From: Paenibacillus sp. UBA6285
GTDB lineage: Bacteria; Bacillota; Bacilli; Paenibacillales; Paenibacillaceae
NCBI GenBank assembly: GCA_002438345.1
Contig: DJUJ01000070.1
Location: 1-7,500 of the forward strand
Direction: 5' to 3'
DNA: 7,500 bases
The notes beneath the pieces were generated by a model that made no database searches, was not told the origin of the DNA, and saw only the letters and a program-made list of their open reading frames with translations. Below are positions 5,939-7,500 of this stretch, in pieces. How positions within the stretch are numbered: the first letter of the stretch is position 1; each line of letters starts with the position of its first letter. The translations under genes and the position numbers were made by a program.

Positions 5939-5961
5939 AAGAGTGTGGAAAATTGAATTTA

Positions 5962-6003
5962 ACGATATAGTTAACATAAATATAATTATGTTAACTATAT
6001 CGT
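5962..6003. repeat. 42-base palindrome, copy 2 of the GTTWACATAA family
   Basis: Perfect 18-base arms, ACGATATAGTTAACATAA (5962-5979) and its complement (5986-6003), around the spacer ATATAA. It lies between the convergent flavodoxin and SunI-like genes, where a bidirectional terminator would be expected, but neither side has a clear T-run. The inner GTTAACATAA-N6-TTATGTTAAC repeats the design of the palindrome at 4313-4338. Confidence 0.75.
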
Positions 6004-6023
6004 GGTCATCTAAAAGCAGTCAT

Positions 6024-6301
6024 TCATAATATCGATGAGTGGTTACTTATAAAAGAATTGATTTTATCTCTAAAAATTTCCGCATTTGTCGTAAATAAAA
6101 TGTAATTAGTACTTTTTGTTCGGATTAATAATCGATTAGTGCTCCATATGGCATCCCTATCCGAATCGCAGTCTTATCGCTACCAGCATAAGTAGGATCA
6201 AACGCTACCTCCACAATATCAGCTAAGGGTATCACCACTTTTGTGAATTGCCACCGTTTAACTAGTTTATTCTCTGATTTATCTACCTTAATTCCAAGCA
6301 T
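6024..6301 (-). pseudogene. SunI/YnzG-family protein, frameshifted
   Basis: SunI is a small membrane-associated protein giving Bacillus subtilis immunity to the bacteriocin sublancin; YnzG is a relative. From the ATG at 6301, with GGAGGGG just upstream, the frame reads MLGIKVDKSENK, then RWQFTKVVIPLADIVEV, DPTYAG and TAIRIGMPYG, all family-like, and then ends prematurely (58 residues, stop 6125-6127). The missing C-terminal half is present in the next frame: STNRLLIRTK, STNYILFTTN and FRDKI, ending at a TGA at 6024-6026. The whole stretch of 278 bases is one base short of 93 codons, so one missing base near 6141-6145 would restore a 92-residue protein. No bacteriocin gene, transporter or modification gene is seen nearby, so it is an orphan. 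A sequencing error could mimic this. The family assignment is from recognition of the motif pattern. Confidence 0.8.
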
Positions 6302-6534
6302 GAAACCCCTCCAGTACCCTAGTGAAATAACAGCTTTTTTTTGAACAAGGACTAAGGATAGCTTATCACAAAGGGCTAATTCTAATATTAATTATACTAT
6401 TTCATTATATGAAAAATTCACAATAGATAAAATCAAAACCCAATCTCACCCTGGTCACTATACTTCATTTCTGTAAATCCAGCTCATCCAACAAACCAAA
6501 CCCATGAAAAAGGATATAACACCACCTCATCCAT
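6302..6534. other. intergenic region between the SunI-like gene and the dehydrogenase
   Basis: This 233-base stretch holds the SunI-like gene's ribosome binding site, a T-run at 6335-6342, a TATAAT on the minus strand (6391-6396) that could serve as its -10, and the second 32-base repeat at 6399-6430. No clear terminator hairpin for the dehydrogenase gene and no coding frame are visible. Confidence 0.5.
6399..6430 (+). repeat. 32-base direct repeat, copy 2 (candidate XerS recombination site)
   Basis: Matches 2319-2350 in 30 of 32 bases in the same orientation, exactly 4,080 bases further on. The differences are C to T at 6406 and A to T at 6428. The flanks are not clearly related, so the repeat is a discrete element rather than the edge of a larger duplication. 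Confidence 0.5.
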
Positions 6535-7470
6535 TTATACAAGTTTTTTTCCTATCTTAATAGCTAGTTCTATTGCTTGTAAGGCATGATCTAACTCAAT
6601 TATTGACGAAGTACTATCCTCTAAGCATTGGAGTACATGCTCAATACTCTTTTCATAGGGATTAACTGGATCTAATAAAAGTTCATGTTTACCTGAAGAG
6701 GTATATTCAATGAATGATCTTTCCACAGATCCTTTCATATCGTCACTTTCTTGATAGACAAGTTTTCCTTGTTCAAAATAAGCTTCATAACCTACTGAAA
6801 AAGGATAAGCAGCCGGCATTTGTGAGGACACAACGATCTCTACGGATACATTAGGTTGTTGGAAAACCGCACGTACTAACGCTTGTTCATTTTTACCACC
6901 ATCGGTTCCCCAAACCGAGTGAGGTTCCGTTGACCCCAGCACCCAGGTCACAAAATCCAATTCGTGAATCATCAGATTTGTAGCAATGGAGTGTAGTCCG
7001 AGGTCACCCCACAAGGGAGGCGTTTCTCTTTTTAAGGTGAGGGATAAAAGCTTTCCGTATTTTTCATTATGAGTCGTTTCGTATAGATATTTGTACGCAG
7101 GATCGAATTTGATGAACTGGTTAACGAGGATTCGAGAGTCATATAGTTGTTCTACTTCCTTCAACGCTAGGGCATCTTCGATGTTATAACAAACGGGTGT
7201 TTCACAAAATACATGTTTTCCATTCTTAAGTGCATTAACAGCATAGTGTCTATGTAAATTAGAGGGCAAACAGATGTCAATCACATCGATGGCGGAATCA
7301 AGCATAATATCTTCAATATTTGTAGTAATCTCAACGCCTAACGTTTGTTTTAGCTTCTGCAGCTTAGCTTCATTCCTACCAAAGATAATTACTTTGTCTA
7401 CTCGCTCCATTTTCGTCAATAACTCAGCATGATAAGCTCCGAACCCTGTTCCTAATATGCCTACATTCAT
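6535..7470 (-). CDS. Gfo/Idh/MocA-family oxidoreductase
   Basis: A 311-residue NAD(P)-dependent dehydrogenase-like protein of the family acting mostly on sugars, inositols and related compounds; the substrate is unknown. The Rossmann fold starts at once: VGILGTGFGAYH at 3-14, followed by IIFGRNEAKLQKL at 28-40, IDICLPSNLHRHYAVNALKNGKHVFCE across 64-90, and a C-terminal alpha/beta domain with IHELDFVTWVLG at 168-179, whose His169 and Asp172 fit the family H-x-x-D pattern. The start at 7470 follows AAAGGAG 9 bases away. Oddity: the family motif E-K-P, whose Lys is usually conserved and contacts the cofactor and substrate, is E-T-P here (Glu90, Thr91, Pro92). The length is a little short of the usual 330-390. 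It may be non-catalytic or belong to a subgroup with a changed active site. Its upstream partner lies outside the window. Confidence 0.9.
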   Translation of the reverse strand: MNVGILGTGFGAYHAELLTKMERVDKVIIFGRNEAKLQKLKQTLGVEITTNIEDIMLDSAIDVIDICLPSNLHRHYAVNALKNGKHVFCETPVCYNIEDALALKEVEQLYDSRILVNQFIKFDPAYKYLYETTHNEKYGKLLSLTLKRETPPLWGDLGLHSIATNLMIHELDFVTWVLGSTEPHSVWGTDGGKNEQALVRAVFQQPNVSVEIVVSSQMPAAYPFSVGYEAYFEQGKLVYQESDDMKGSVERSFIEYTSSGKHELLLDPVNPYEKSIEHVLQCLEDSTSSIIELDHALQAIELAIKIGKKLV

Positions 7471-7500
7471 GTGTATCAGCTCCTTTTATGTAATGAACTA

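Overview
The window looks like a chromosomal stretch from a moderately AT-rich, spore-forming member of the Bacillales, most likely Paenibacillaceae (Paenibacillus or Brevibacillus type). The reasons are the strong AAAGGAGG-type ribosome binding sites, a tiny YjcZ-family sporulation protein, a XerS-type recombinase, a SunI/YnzG-family gene and a Bacillus-like MoeA-MobB pair. The genus is an inference.

Left part (1-2466). A small gene with an in-frame amber codon (39-329) overlaps the likely end of an upstream gene and runs into a strong hairpin terminator. Next come moeA and mobB, co-oriented and 13 bases apart. They serve molybdenum insertion into molybdopterin and the further maturation of molybdenum cofactor. 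mobB converges on a minus-strand tyrosine recombinase of the XerS type, with a shared terminator hairpin between them.

Middle part (2467-6003). xerS is divergent from a GNAT acetyltransferase gene. After a terminator comes the 30-residue YjcZ-family membrane peptide with its own terminator. A TetR-family regulator gene follows, with four TTGAAC/GTTCAA half-sites at an exact 9-base period in front of it, and then a HemG-like flavodoxin in the same direction. The regulator and flavodoxin probably form one autoregulated operon.

Right part (6004-7500). On the minus strand lies a short gene of the SunI/YnzG (sublancin immunity-like) family that is broken by a one-base frameshift. It is followed on the right by a Gfo/Idh/MocA-family dehydrogenase whose usual E-K-P motif reads E-T-P.

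Two unexplained structures span these genes. First, a 32-base element at 2319-2350 is repeated in direct orientation at 6399-6430 (30 of 32 identical, 4,080 bases apart). It is built of two TTC...GAA units and one copy sits just downstream of xerS, so I propose these as candidate XerS (dif-like) sites bounding a module. Second, two related long palindromes (4313-4338 and 5962-6003) share the core GTTWACATAA-N6-TTATGTWAAC and bracket the yjcZ-tetR-flavodoxin block. The roles of both are hypotheses.
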